From positions 1 through 39,862 of the forward strand of contig JAISMJ010000062.1 in NCBI GenBank assembly GCA_031276815.1: a DNA stretch of 39,862 bases, written 5' to 3'. Source of the stretch: Treponema sp. Lineage in GTDB: Bacteria > Spirochaetota > Spirochaetia > Treponematales > Breznakiellaceae. This document shows positions 1 through 6,790 of this stretch, in pieces. The notes beneath the pieces are model-generated. The model saw nothing but the letters and a program-made list of their open reading frames with translations, made no database searches and was not told the origin of the DNA. Within the stretch, counting starts at the first letter, position 1. Each line of letters opens with the position of its first letter. A program made the position numbers and the translations under genes.

Positions 1-141
1 TTGCTGGAGTTCGTACCGGAAAAACTGCGAACTGCGGAGGTATGCCTTGAAGCGGTGGCAGAGGACAGCGATACGCTTGAGTTTGTGCCTGATGAACTGA
101 AAGAGCGGATAAAAGCCGCCATGAAGGAGAGCAAAGAATGA
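1..141 (+). CDS. DUF4116 repeat protein, C-terminal fragment
   Basis: The frame is open from the first base and ends with TGA at 139-141, so only the last 46 residues are present. They hold the second half of one DUF4116-type repeat and one further unit, recognisable by the TAEVCLEAV and LEFVPDEL phrases shared with the next gene, followed by a charged lysine-rich tail. DUF4116 proteins are arrays of about 24-residue helical repeats and have no established biochemical role. The stop overlaps the ATG of the next gene (ATGA), so the two paralogues are translationally coupled. Whether this pair belongs to the phage (an accessory gene) or to the host chromosome cannot be told, because the gene runs off the left edge. 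Confidence 0.75.
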   Translation: MLEFVPEKLRTAEVCLEAVAEDSDTLEFVPDELKERIKAAMKESKE

Positions 142-840
142 AGGAGATTAAAACGATTGAAGAAGTGTTGAAAGCGATGAAGTGGAACGGTCAGGCGCTG
201 TCGTTTATGCCTATGAAGCAGAGGACGGCGGAGCTATGCCTCGAAGCGGTGAAGTATTACGGTTGGGCGATTAAGTACGTGCCTAAAGAATTGTGTACAG
301 TGGAGCTATGTCTTGCGGCGGTGAAGCGGCACAGCGGGGCGTTGCAGTTTGTCCCTGATGAACTGCGTACAGCGGAGGTGTGTCTCGAAGCGGTGAAGGG
401 GGACGGCGATGCGCTCAAGTATGTCCCTACTGAACAACGGACACCGGAATTATGTCTTGAAGCGGTAAAGCAAAACAGCTGGGCGATTAAGTACGTGCCT
501 GCGGAACTACGGACGCTGGAGCTATGCCATAAAGCGGTGAAACAAAATGGCTTGACGCTACAGTTTGTACCTGCGGAACTACTACGGACACCGGACGTAT
601 GCGTGGAAGCGGTGAAGCAAGACAGCGGGGCGCTTCAGTTTATGCCGGACAAACTGCGGACGCCGGAGGTATGCCTCGAAGCGATGAAACAAAACGGCTG
701 GGCGCTTCAGTTTGTACCTACGGAACTACGGACGCTGGAGCTTATGCCGTGAAGCGGTGAAGAGTAACAGCACAGCGATAGACTTCGTGCCGGAGGAATT
801 TGTGGAAATTATGTATGGGGCATACAATGAACAACTATGA
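138..840 (+). pseudogene. DUF4116 repeat protein, frameshifted near its 3' end
   Basis: From ATG 138 an open frame of 204 residues ends at TGA 750-752. It holds about eight copies of a 24-residue unit of the form x-E-L-C-L-E-A-V-K ... A-L-Q-F-V-P-x-E-L-R-T. One unit carries an extra leucine (PAELLRTP). The unit broken by the stop reads GAGCTTATGCC where other copies read GAGCTATGCC. Ignoring one T there restores the repeat and carries the frame to TGA 838-840, giving a terminal SNSTAIDFVPEEF unit and a natural end. The gene is therefore either a true one-base-insertion mutant, a phase-variable form or a sequence error. Function is unknown; repeat arrays like this suggest protein binding. It directly follows a paralogue with an ATGA overlap. 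Confidence 0.7.
213..740 (+). repeat. 72-bp tandem coding repeat (DUF4116 units)
   Basis: Direct repeats with a period of 72 bp (24 codons) encode the DUF4116 array. Phrases such as GAAGCGGTGAAG and GGAGCTATGCCT recur once per unit. Copies have diverged at synonymous and non-synonymous sites, so this is an old protein repeat rather than a recent DNA expansion, but enough identity remains for unequal recombination to change copy number. Confidence 0.75.
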
Positions 841-1417
841 AGATGAAGCCGTAGCGCAAGATATGAGCCGTATACACGGCGGACGGTGTGGAACGAACTC
901 CGCAACGTATGAAGACGGGTATATTTGCGAACACTACTATGCGGCGCCGGAGCAGCAACACTATGCGGCAATATGCCGCCTGCGGTGGAATATGGGGTCG
1001 GACACTCACGAGCAAGACTGCGCCCATATTTTTTATAGTAGCGGAAAGATAACCCCCTACAGCCTGCTTGACCTTGATAGTGACTATACGCGGCGGGAAG
1101 CCGATTCCCTGCGCGGCACCCAATACGAGGCGGAGGCGCGAGCCATTGTAGCGGCGGTTATATGCCGCCAAAAACAATTTTTACACGAAGTTAAAAAAGG
1201 AAAGCTCTTGAAGCGCGATTGTTTAACTCTGCGCTTCAAGATAATTGATCATTGGGATATCCTCGCGCCGTTGGCGCGTCAAGAAAAGACCCGCGCTCCC
1301 CACAAAGCGCGGGTACAAAGAACTCTCAAACAAGGAGAACATAATACTACTATGAGACCCTCTCATATGTCAACCCCCCGCCGAAAAAATTATCGGCTAC
1401 ACGGGAAAAACTGTTGA
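827..1417 (+). CDS. Doubtful ORF, hypothetical
   Basis: An open frame of about 196 codons starts at ATG 827, inside the restored end of the DUF4116 gene. It has no good Shine-Dalgarno sequence, no recognisable domain and an odd composition rich in Cys, Tyr and His. Its last third runs through three perfect hairpins (1207-1314) and through a ribosome binding site and start codon at 1352, which argues against the whole frame being translated. If a real gene exists it is probably only the first 110-120 codons, perhaps frameshifted. Otherwise the stretch 841-1206 is non-coding and I recognise nothing else in it. Confidence 0.2.
   Translation: MNNYEDEAVAQDMSRIHGGRCGTNSATYEDGYICEHYYAAPEQQHYAAICRLRWNMGSDTHEQDCAHIFYSSGKITPYSLLDLDSDYTRREADSLRGTQYEAEARAIVAAVICRQKQFLHEVKKGKLLKRDCLTLRFKIIDHWDILAPLARQEKTRAPHKARVQRTLKQGEHNTTMRPSHMSTPRRKNYRLHGKNC
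1207..1240. promoter_or_regulatory. Perfect 10-bp hairpin
   Basis: CTTGAAGCGC (1207-1216) is the exact reverse complement of GCGCTTCAAG (1231-1240), with a 14-nt loop. It is the first of three hairpins packed into about 110 bp before the first clear phage gene. No T-tract follows, so it is not a standard intrinsic terminator. Confidence 0.55.
1264..1278. promoter_or_regulatory. GC-rich 6-bp hairpin
   Basis: CGCGCC (1264-1269) pairs with GGCGCG (1273-1278) around a GTT loop. It lies between two longer hairpins, and the cluster looks like a transcript-level control region or terminator block at the entrance of the replication operon. Confidence 0.45.
1289..1314. terminator. Strong GC hairpin ahead of the replication operon
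   Basis: ACCCGCGCT (1289-1297) and AGCGCGGGT (1306-1314) form a perfect 9-bp stem with an 8-nt loop. Upstream is an A-rich run (AAGAAAAGA). A ribosome binding site (AAGGAG, 1332-1337) and ATG 1352 follow closely. The lack of a plus-strand T-tract leaves open whether it terminates upstream transcription, protects a 5' end or is a processing site. Confidence 0.5.
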
Positions 1418-1584
1418 ACGCCGTGTTCAACATATCACACACGCCGCTGCTAGGCTACACGCCGGGCGAACCCCAACCGGAGGCGGGTTTTTTATTCGCG
1501 TTCCCTCCCAGAGTATTCGCGCCGAATCCGCTCAACCGCGCCAAACAGGGATGGCTTTTTGAACAGGAGATTGAGCATGCGTAA
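1352..1584 (+). CDS. Small phage protein made across a -1 frameshift site
   Basis: AAGGAG at 1332-1337 leads to ATG 1352, whose own frame stops at TGA 1415-1417 after only 21 codons. The -1 frame then stays open to TAA 1582-1584 and reads like a real protein end (SHTPLLGYTPGEPQPEAG, then NRAKQGWLFEQEIEHA). That second frame has no ATG. In the zero frame the sequence CGA AAA AAT contains the heptamer A AAA AAT (1384-1390), which fits the X XXY YYZ rule for -1 slippage, and a 7-bp perfect hairpin lies at 1413-1431. The product would be about 77 residues. A missing base in the C6 or A6 run explains the data equally well. No family is recognised. Its end overlaps the start of the next gene. Confidence 0.5.
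1384..1390 (+). promoter_or_regulatory. Candidate slippery heptamer A AAA AAT
   Basis: The heptamer is in the correct zero-frame phase relative to ATG 1352, and the -1 frame continues an otherwise startless protein. The downstream stem GTTGAAC/GTTCAAC (1413-1419 and 1425-1431) is 22 nt away, further than the usual 5-9 nt spacer, so the case for programmed slippage is only moderate. Confidence 0.35.
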
Positions 1585-1765
1585 ACTCAAATGGTCGGCG
1601 CCAAGTTTTCTTAACGACTTATATAAAGCGCTTAACTATTCAATGGAATACCATAAAGGCAAAAATGAGCAATATAACAAAATAGCGTTCGCTTCGTTGA
1701 AGCTGCTCTCCAACGAAATAGACGCGCTCGTTGACAAACACGAATACAGTATGGAGAAAGACTAA
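1577..1765 (+). CDS. Small hypothetical protein, 62 aa
   Basis: The start ATG 1577 is chosen because AGGAG at 1565-1569 lies 7 nt upstream; the longer version beginning with TTG at 1559 has no such signal. The protein is basic and helical (SFLNDLYKALNYSMEYHKGK), with a C-terminal EIDALVDKHEYSMEK segment. No known domain is recognised. It overlaps the preceding gene end by 8 bp, and its TAA overlaps the next ATG by one base (TAATG), so it is part of the early operon and probably co-expressed with the ATPase that follows. A role in recombination or replication is suggested only by position. Confidence 0.6.
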   Translation: MRKLKWSAPSFLNDLYKALNYSMEYHKGKNEQYNKIAFASLKLLSNEIDALVDKHEYSMEKD

Positions 1766-2001
1766 TGGCTACGGGAATATTACTTTTTGGAAACAGCGGA
1801 ACCGGCAAATCCGCGTCCATACGGAACTGCGAGCCGGGCAGGTGGGGCATTATCAACGTCATGGGCAAGCCGCTGCCGTTCAAAAACAATTTTAAGACGA
1901 TAGTATGTGACGACTCGGAAACGATTATTTCAACTATCGCGACCGCGCACTCGCAATCCATCGTAATCGATGACGCGGGCTATCTTATCAGCGGGTATTA
2001 A
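1765..2001 (+). CDS. P-loop ATPase (Sak4/AAA_24-like), N-terminal half
   Basis: The 78 residues contain a Walker A motif FGNSGTGKS at residues 8-16 and a Walker B strand SIVIDDAGYL near residue 65-75, the layout of RecA-like phage ATPases (Sak4/AAA_24 type) that act in single-strand annealing recombination. The frame stops at TAA 1999-2001, just after the Walker B strand, and an ATG for the second half overlaps that stop (TAATG). In relatives, Walker B is followed by YLITN-x-FM and then the segment seen in the next frame, so the two ORFs are halves of one protein. Adding one base between 1990 and 2000 would join them. An SSB-like gene follows, which fits a recombination module. Confidence 0.7.
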   Translation: MATGILLFGNSGTGKSASIRNCEPGRWGIINVMGKPLPFKNNFKTIVCDDSETIISTIATAHSQSIVIDDAGYLISGY

Positions 2002-2252
2002 TGGACAACAAACCCGCGATAACCGCCAAGATGAACGACAAGTACGCCGTGTATGACACGCTCGCGACCCGCTTCTGGTGGCTTATCAACTCAATCCGTA
2101 AAATCCCCGCGGGGAAAAACGTCTATATCATTATGCATTCTACGCAGGGGGAGGATATGATCCAACGCCCTAAAACGATTGGAAAAATGCTTGACGATAA
2201 AATCGTTATCGAAGGGCTTTTCTCTATAGTGTTACAGCGCCAAAACAATTAA
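2001..2252 (+). CDS. P-loop ATPase (Sak4/AAA_24-like), C-terminal half
   Basis: These 83 residues continue the ATPase fold: a DKYAVYDTLATRFWWLINSI helix, then the strand NVYIIMHST (sensor-like, ending in His), then PKTIGKMLDDKIVIEGLFSI, a phrase typical of the C-terminal part of AAA_24 phage ATPases. Alone this piece lacks the P-loop and could not bind ATP. The start ATG 2001 overlaps the stop of the upstream half, and no Shine-Dalgarno sequence is evident, so translation would depend on re-initiation. A two-chain ATPase, a broken gene or a one-base sequence error are all possible. Confidence 0.65.
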   Translation: MDNKPAITAKMNDKYAVYDTLATRFWWLINSIRKIPAGKNVYIIMHSTQGEDMIQRPKTIGKMLDDKIVIEGLFSIVLQRQNN

Positions 2253-2265
2253 CGAAGCGGAGGAG

Positions 2266-2682
2266 ATGTCAAATCCGTTTCCGGTCGGGCTTGTCCCTTC
2301 TTACATCAAACCGGTAGAAGAGACAGTATCTAGGAATGGGAACGAAATGCTTGTCATTACGTTTTTGTCTTACGAAGGGCTTGCGTCAATCAAATATTAC
2401 CTTGTTGACGACAAAGAGTTTGCGCCCCGCAAATTAAAAAGTCTTGAAAAGGCTTTTAACATTCCATTCGGCAGCCGTAAAGAAGGTTTTACCGGCAAAA
2501 AGGGCGTTGTACGCACGGAGCTTGACTATTTCAACGGGTATAAAATAGCGAAGGTAGTCGGTTTTGCGCCGTATGATCCCGCTGTCAAGTATGAGTCGCG
2601 GTTGCCTAGCAGCATTGATGACAAAACCCCGCCGCCGTCAGCTAACACCGATCCGAGATATTCGGATATCATTCCCTTCTAA
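2266..2682 (+). CDS. Single-stranded DNA-binding-like protein
   Basis: The 138-residue protein has a beta-rich core (EMLVITFLSYEG ... IKYYLVDDKEF ... KGKKGVVR-like segment ... NGYKIAKVVGF) and ends in an acidic, proline-rich tail finishing YSDIIPF. A terminal acidic-IPF tip is the hallmark by which bacterial and phage SSBs recruit partner enzymes. With the adjoining ATPase, helicase and primase this supports an SSB or DUF669-like role covering single-stranded DNA in replication and annealing. A purine-rich GCGGAGGAG tract lies directly before ATG 2266. Length is within the range of small phage SSBs. Family assignment rests on the tail and context rather than on a clear OB-fold signature. Confidence 0.6.
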   Translation: MSNPFPVGLVPSYIKPVEETVSRNGNEMLVITFLSYEGLASIKYYLVDDKEFAPRKLKSLEKAFNIPFGSRKEGFTGKKGVVRTELDYFNGYKIAKVVGFAPYDPAVKYESRLPSSIDDKTPPPSANTDPRYSDIIPF

Positions 2683-2687
2683 CTCTC

Positions 2688-2712
2688 ATCGCGCTCTGTT
2701 TTAGAGCGCGAT
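2688..2712. promoter_or_regulatory. Perfect 10-bp hairpin between SSB and helicase genes
   Basis: ATCGCGCTCT (2688-2697) pairs exactly with AGAGCGCGAT (2703-2712) around a GTTTT loop, six bases after the SSB-like stop codon and 15 before the helicase ATG. There is no following T-tract on the plus strand. It could limit read-through or act as an RNA processing or stability element that sets the ratio of SSB to helicase. Confidence 0.55.
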
Positions 2713-2727
2713 AGCGGGACATACCGT

Positions 2728-4320
2728 ATGCTTCGAGACTATCAGACAGACACTATTACCAAGATACGCGCAGAGTTTGCGCGGGGCAAATGCAGAATTT
2801 GCGTCTGCCTGCCAACCGGCGCGGGCAAGTCCCACATCGCGGCGGGACTCATGCAATCCATGCTCATCAAAAACCCACGCGCCCGTATTTGGTTTTGCCT
2901 CCCGCGTCTGGAGCTTATTTCGCAAATGCGCCTCATACTGGAAAAAGACGGCATATACGCGGGGGAACTTTCGGCGAGGGCTAAAGATTTTACGCTCAAC
3001 GTGTGCATTTGTTCTAAAAACACGCTCATTCGCGTGAAAAACCCGCCCTCGCCGGACTTCATCTTTTTTGATGAAGCCCATATCGCCATTCAACAGCGGC
3101 GTTCTATCGCGGAGCAATACCCTTCGGTGGTCATTATCGGGCTTACCGCAACGCCGGAAATCGCGGACGGCAGACCCATGATGTTCACGAAAACCAAAAC
3201 GCAGACCTTGGGTCTCTACGACACGCTGGTTGCCACTAACAGCATACCGCAGTTACAGCGCGAACATGCCCTTGCTAAACTGGATTATAAATCAATATCC
3301 GCTAAAGACGCGGTCAAGTTTGGCTTGCTCGACAAAGGGCTGATCGAGGTGTCGGGGCAGGCTTTGGACACGGTATTATGTTACGGAGACATCGTAACGG
3401 AATATGAGAAATACGGCAAAGGCAAACCGTCCATCGGCTTCGCCCCCGCCATTGAGCTTGCGGATAAATGCGTAGACGTACTGAATAACGCGGGATACAA
3501 GTGGAAACGTATCAGCGGGGACATGCCGCTTAAAAAGCGCAAGGCGCTTATTTCCGAACTCGTGAGCGGCGGGATAGACGGGCTGGTAAACGCCATGCTG
3601 CTCACCTACGGCTTTGACGCCCCGTGCGTTGAGTATGCCTTTTCCGTCCGGTATGTCCGCTCCAGAAACCTCTGGGTACAAATGGTCGGGCGTATTTTAC
3701 GCCCCAGCCCGGGCAAGGATACGGCGGTCTTTTGCGACCTCACCGGCTGCTGTTACAACTTCCAAGAGGATAATAAGCCGTTTTTCTTTAACGATGAAAA
3801 TCCCCGTTGGGATTTTAAGGGGAAAAACATAGTCCGCTGTCAATTCATAGCGGAGCATGTCTGTATCAACAGGCAGAAAAAGAAATTACCCCATTGCGTG
3901 TGGAACAAAAACCGCCTGTGCGTAACGCCCCTCTATTATTTTGACAAGCTCCATTGCGGCAAAGAACAACAGGGCTGCTTCAAACTTATTAAACCGGAAC
4001 CCCCTGACAAACACAAACAGCAAAAAGACATTGAGCAAATGAACATGAATATCGTATCGGTAAACATGCAGTACGAAATTAAACACAACTTTCTTGACGG
4101 CAAACTTGGCAAGCAAGACGCGATCGCCCAGCTGTTCAGATACGCGGAAATAATGGGCTATCACTATATGTGGGTGTACTGGTTCATAAACGAGGGGAAA
4201 CGCGAAGTAGACAAACAGACCCTTCAAGAACTAGCCGTGCTGAAGGGATACAAGCCTCAGTGGGTACATTTCAAAGCGCAACAAATAAAGGACAAATTAA
4301 ATGGCAGACTACAAAAATAG
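2728..4320 (+). CDS. SF2 DEAH-type DNA helicase
   Basis: The 530-residue protein starts with a Q-like LRDYQ motif and carries motif I LPTGAGKS (about residues 29-36), motif II DEAH (near 114), motif III GLTATP (near 139), a second RecA-like domain with VNAMLLTYGFDAP (motif V) and QMVGRILRPSPGK (motif VI). This is the complete core set of superfamily 2 phage helicases, ATP-driven enzymes that unwind or remodel DNA during replication and recombination. The C-terminal 200 residues contain several cysteines (HCVWNKNRLC, KLHCGKEQQGC), perhaps a metal site. The gene follows a hairpin and its end overlaps the primase gene by 20 bp. Confidence 0.9.
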   Translation: MLRDYQTDTITKIRAEFARGKCRICVCLPTGAGKSHIAAGLMQSMLIKNPRARIWFCLPRLELISQMRLILEKDGIYAGELSARAKDFTLNVCICSKNTLIRVKNPPSPDFIFFDEAHIAIQQRRSIAEQYPSVVIIGLTATPEIADGRPMMFTKTKTQTLGLYDTLVATNSIPQLQREHALAKLDYKSISAKDAVKFGLLDKGLIEVSGQALDTVLCYGDIVTEYEKYGKGKPSIGFAPAIELADKCVDVLNNAGYKWKRISGDMPLKKRKALISELVSGGIDGLVNAMLLTYGFDAPCVEYAFSVRYVRSRNLWVQMVGRILRPSPGKDTAVFCDLTGCCYNFQEDNKPFFFNDENPRWDFKGKNIVRCQFIAEHVCINRQKKKLPHCVWNKNRLCVTPLYYFDKLHCGKEQQGCFKLIKPEPPDKHKQQKDIEQMNMNIVSVNMQYEIKHNFLDGKLGKQDAIAQLFRYAEIMGYHYMWVYWFINEGKREVDKQTLQELAVLKGYKPQWVHFKAQQIKDKLNGRLQK

Positions 4321-6055
4321 ATTAGACGAGTTTTTAACACGGTGTAATATTGATCTCAAAACGCCGCAACGGTGCGTATCGGGAACCCATCCGGATAACC
4401 ACCCGTCTATGTACCGGCACAACGAGGAATGGTGGCACTGCTTTTCATGCGGTAAAAATTTTAATATATACCATTTCGCGGCGCGTAAAATCGGCGTTAA
4501 TTTAGACAAAGAGCATTTCCGCGCCGTATCGGAATGTATCGAGGACACGCTCGGCATACCGCGTCCGGTCAATAGGCATGAAAAAATTGCGGTTGAAATA
4601 GACGAGCTTGACGCGGCATTAAAAACATACATCAGCGAATACGGGACAGACGACTTCGCGGTAAAAGTTAATAAAATAAACTTTTCCGATAAATTATTAA
4701 AAGACTTGGATAATTCCCAAATAGGCGTTATGGCTAATGCCATTATGAAGCAATTCAAGGATATCCCGCTCACCGGCAACCCTAATTCGGACACTGTTTT
4801 TTCAGATTATTTTTGTAATAATTTTTATCCGCATATAATTTATACCTCTGAAATTGGGTTTTATATTTATAATTACGAAACCGGCGTTTTTCAAACACAA
4901 TTCACGGAGGCGGTGATTTATTTTATACTCAGAATGTTGGCAAAAAGGATAGAGAATTTCGATATATCCACATCAAAAAAAATCGCGGGAATACTCGAAT
5001 TGATTTCCATGCACCCGTTAGTTCAAAAGACGGAAGCGGCATTTGATCAGGATGATTTTTTGTTAAACGCGCAAGGCGTGATTTACAATCTGAAAACGCT
5101 GGAGAGCAAGCCGGCAACGCCGGACATGCCGATGAAGATGACCACGTCCGTCCGCCCCAAGAAGATGGAAACGCCGGTATTCGACAATTTTCTTGCCCAA
5201 ATAACAAACAACGATCCCGCCATGCAAGCGTATCTTCTCCGCTACATGGGATACGCGCTCACCGGCATTACGCGGGAGCAAATATTTCTTGACTTTTTTG
5301 GCGGCGGCAAGAACGGGAAAACGACATTTATAGAATTAATGCTTTATATTTTTGGGACCTACGCGACCACCGTATCGGATGATCTGATTATAGACACCAG
5401 CAGCCCGTCCAAGTCAGAGAACGCCGCCGCGGACTTGCAAAACAAGCGGCTGGCGACCTTGGCGGACTGTAATTACGGGACGTTAAACGATTCCATGATC
5501 AAACGTGTTACAGGCGGGGACACAATCAGGGCGAGACATTTATACAAAAATAGTTTTGAATTTACTCCAAAAAGCAAACTAATCATAGGGACAAATAAAA
5601 AATTACATTTACGCGACACGGGGGAAAGCATTAAGAGACGGCTTAAATTAGTTCCTTTTGAGTTCATTGTCAAAGAGAAAGACGGGACGCTGCCGGAGCG
5701 GCTCAGAGGGGAAGCGGAGGGGATACTGCATAAGCTGATACGTGAAGCGTATGACTACCTTTACACCAACACCTTACCCGTTTGCCCCCGCATAGACAAC
5801 GCCTCTAAACAGTATATCAACACGGAAAACCCCTTTACGGCGTTCTTTGAAGAGTGTCTGAAGTTTGATCCCGCGTTCAGCGTCAAGACTGTTGAAGTGT
5901 GGAACGCATACAAGGCATGGGCAGAGGCTAATGACGTGAAACTGCAAAAGAAACAACTACTTATTCAGGAACTTGAGAGTAGGGGGGTGTATGTTTTGAA
6001 GACCATGACAACATACCTTTATAAAGGCATTATAATTCAAACGAAAGAAAATTGA
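4301..6055 (+). CDS. Primase-helicase: CHC2 zinc finger plus SF3/D5 helicase
   Basis: The N-terminus has a CHC2-type zinc-binding motif: Cys and His in RCVSGTHPDNHPSM, then CFSCGKNFN (residues about 24-55). This is the template-recognition finger of DnaG-type primases. I see no clear TOPRIM or AEP catalytic motif in the middle. The C-terminal half is an SF3/D5-like helicase with Walker A FGGGKNGKTT (near residue 333), KRVTGGDTIRARHLY and the sensor strand LIIGTNKK. The segment where an acidic Walker B pair is expected reads LATLADCN, slightly unusual. The enzyme probably opens the origin and drives the fork. ATG 4301 has AAAGGA 8 nt upstream and lies inside the helicase gene end. Confidence 0.85.
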   Translation: MADYKNRLDEFLTRCNIDLKTPQRCVSGTHPDNHPSMYRHNEEWWHCFSCGKNFNIYHFAARKIGVNLDKEHFRAVSECIEDTLGIPRPVNRHEKIAVEIDELDAALKTYISEYGTDDFAVKVNKINFSDKLLKDLDNSQIGVMANAIMKQFKDIPLTGNPNSDTVFSDYFCNNFYPHIIYTSEIGFYIYNYETGVFQTQFTEAVIYFILRMLAKRIENFDISTSKKIAGILELISMHPLVQKTEAAFDQDDFLLNAQGVIYNLKTLESKPATPDMPMKMTTSVRPKKMETPVFDNFLAQITNNDPAMQAYLLRYMGYALTGITREQIFLDFFGGGKNGKTTFIELMLYIFGTYATTVSDDLIIDTSSPSKSENAAADLQNKRLATLADCNYGTLNDSMIKRVTGGDTIRARHLYKNSFEFTPKSKLIIGTNKKLHLRDTGESIKRRLKLVPFEFIVKEKDGTLPERLRGEAEGILHKLIREAYDYLYTNTLPVCPRIDNASKQYINTENPFTAFFEECLKFDPAFSVKTVEVWNAYKAWAEANDVKLQKKQLLIQELESRGVYVLKTMTTYLYKGIIIQTKEN

Positions 6056-6059
6056 TATA

Positions 6060-6290
6060 CATAAGGTTATGGTAAATATTTATCATATTCCATAACTTTT
6101 TCTATAGCATAAAAAACTGTTAAAAATGTATGCTTTGTATTAAATATTTATTATGAATGAAGCAAAAAAAGTTAAATACACAATCAGGGTATAGGAAAGA
6201 GGTAAATATTTACCTTTTTCCTATACTCTCGTATAAGGTAAAAATAAGAAAAGTAAGGGAAAAAGGTAAATATTTTCCATTACTACATAT
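6060..6290. repeat. Four palindromic GGTAAATATTTACC-type elements in AT-rich DNA; candidate origin or operator array
   Basis: Copies lie at 6071-6084, 6139-6152, 6201-6214 (a perfect 14-bp palindrome) and 6265-6278, with centres about 63-68 bp apart. Each is enclosed by a further inverted repeat of different sequence: TTATGG/CCATAA around copy 1, TGCTT/AAGCA around copy 2, GTATAGGAAA/TTTCCTATAC around copy 3 and GTAA-GGAAAA/TTTTCC-TTAC around copy 4. The region is strongly A+T-rich, unlike its neighbours, holds no gene and directly follows the primase-helicase gene. Evenly spaced repeats in AT-rich DNA beside a replication initiator suggest a replication origin. Binding sites for a dimeric repressor are the main alternative. 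Confidence 0.6.
6189..6226. repeat. 38-bp near-perfect palindrome
   Basis: The third element extends to a 38-bp inverted repeat with a single mismatched pair (G at 6199 where A would be symmetric). Its centre is the perfect GGTAAATATTTACC. This is the strongest two-fold symmetric site in the window and a likely contact point for a dimeric or tetrameric protein. Confidence 0.7.
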
Positions 6291-6311
6291 AGAAACAAGG
6301 AGGTACAGAGA

Positions 6312-6668
6312 ATGACACAAGCAACAGAAAGCGAAGCGGACGTTACCGCCCAGTGCGTACAGTTCGCCAGAGTCAACAACATTTACTTACGCAGGCAGAA
6401 CACCGGCGCGGCGCGCGCGGGAAACCGTTTTGTTTCCTTCGGCGAGCCGGGTCAATGCGACTATACCGGCATTGTTACCGCGACCCGCAACGGTGTCAAG
6501 ACCCCCGGTATTCACTTGGAGGTTGAGTTTAAGGCTACCGGGCGCAAACCCTCTGAACGCCAGCGAGCCTATATCGAATTAGTCCGTTCCAAAGGCGGCA
6601 TTGCTTTTTACGCGGACAGTCTTGAACTCTTTATCCAATGCTTAAAACGGGAGGGAGCGCTTGAATGA
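6312..6668 (+). CDS. VRR-NUC domain nuclease
   Basis: The 118-residue protein matches the layout of stand-alone phage VRR-NUC proteins: an N-terminal ESEADVTAQC helix, RRQNTGAARAGNRF, the GEPGQCDYTG segment carrying the catalytic Asp (about residue 50), the HLEVEFKATG strand in place of the usual E-x-K, the SERQRAYIELV helix and a final GGIAFYADS strand. These PD-(D/E)xK-fold enzymes cut branched or structured DNA, probably during replication or before packaging. A strong AGGAGG precedes ATG 6312. It is the first gene after the palindromic region, so it probably starts a new transcript. Confidence 0.85.
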   Translation: MTQATESEADVTAQCVQFARVNNIYLRRQNTGAARAGNRFVSFGEPGQCDYTGIVTATRNGVKTPGIHLEVEFKATGRKPSERQRAYIELVRSKGGIAFYADSLELFIQCLKREGALE

Positions 6669-6786
6669 CGTGATCGGATTGATTATCGGGTTGGTGGTTG
6701 GCGTTGTTATTACGGCTATTGTGCATAGTACCGGATACGACAGCGACAAGGGTTTTTACAAGACGCGCCGCAAGCGCAAAAAATAA
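6661..6786 (+). CDS. 41-aa single-pass membrane protein, TTG start
   Basis: GGGAGG (6649-6654) lies 6 nt before TTG 6661, which opens a 41-codon frame ending at TAA 6784-6786. The product has one hydrophobic segment (VIGLIIGLVVGVVITAIV) followed by a polar GYDSDKG and a strongly basic KTRRKRKK tail, the profile of a small inner-membrane protein with a cytoplasmic basic end. It overlaps the end of the nuclease gene by 8 bp. No family is recognised. Small phage membrane proteins of this shape include superinfection or lysis modulators, but nothing here points to one role. Confidence 0.6.
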   Translation: MNDVIGLIIGLVVGVVITAIVHSTGYDSDKGFYKTRRKRKK

Positions 6787-6790
6787 AAAA

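Noticed and set aside
138-752. CRISPR-like reading of the regular 72-bp repeats
   Set aside because: Repeats are coding, in frame, diverged throughout and have no unique spacers.
809-1177. Minus-strand ORF of 122 codons
   Set aside because: No domain or start signal; low-complexity Arg/Val/Ile composition typical of a shadow frame.
6052-6080. Promoter reading of TTGATA with a downstream AT-rich box
   Set aside because: Spacing to a reasonable -10 box is off (15 bp to TAAATA) and the box is part of the palindromic repeat.
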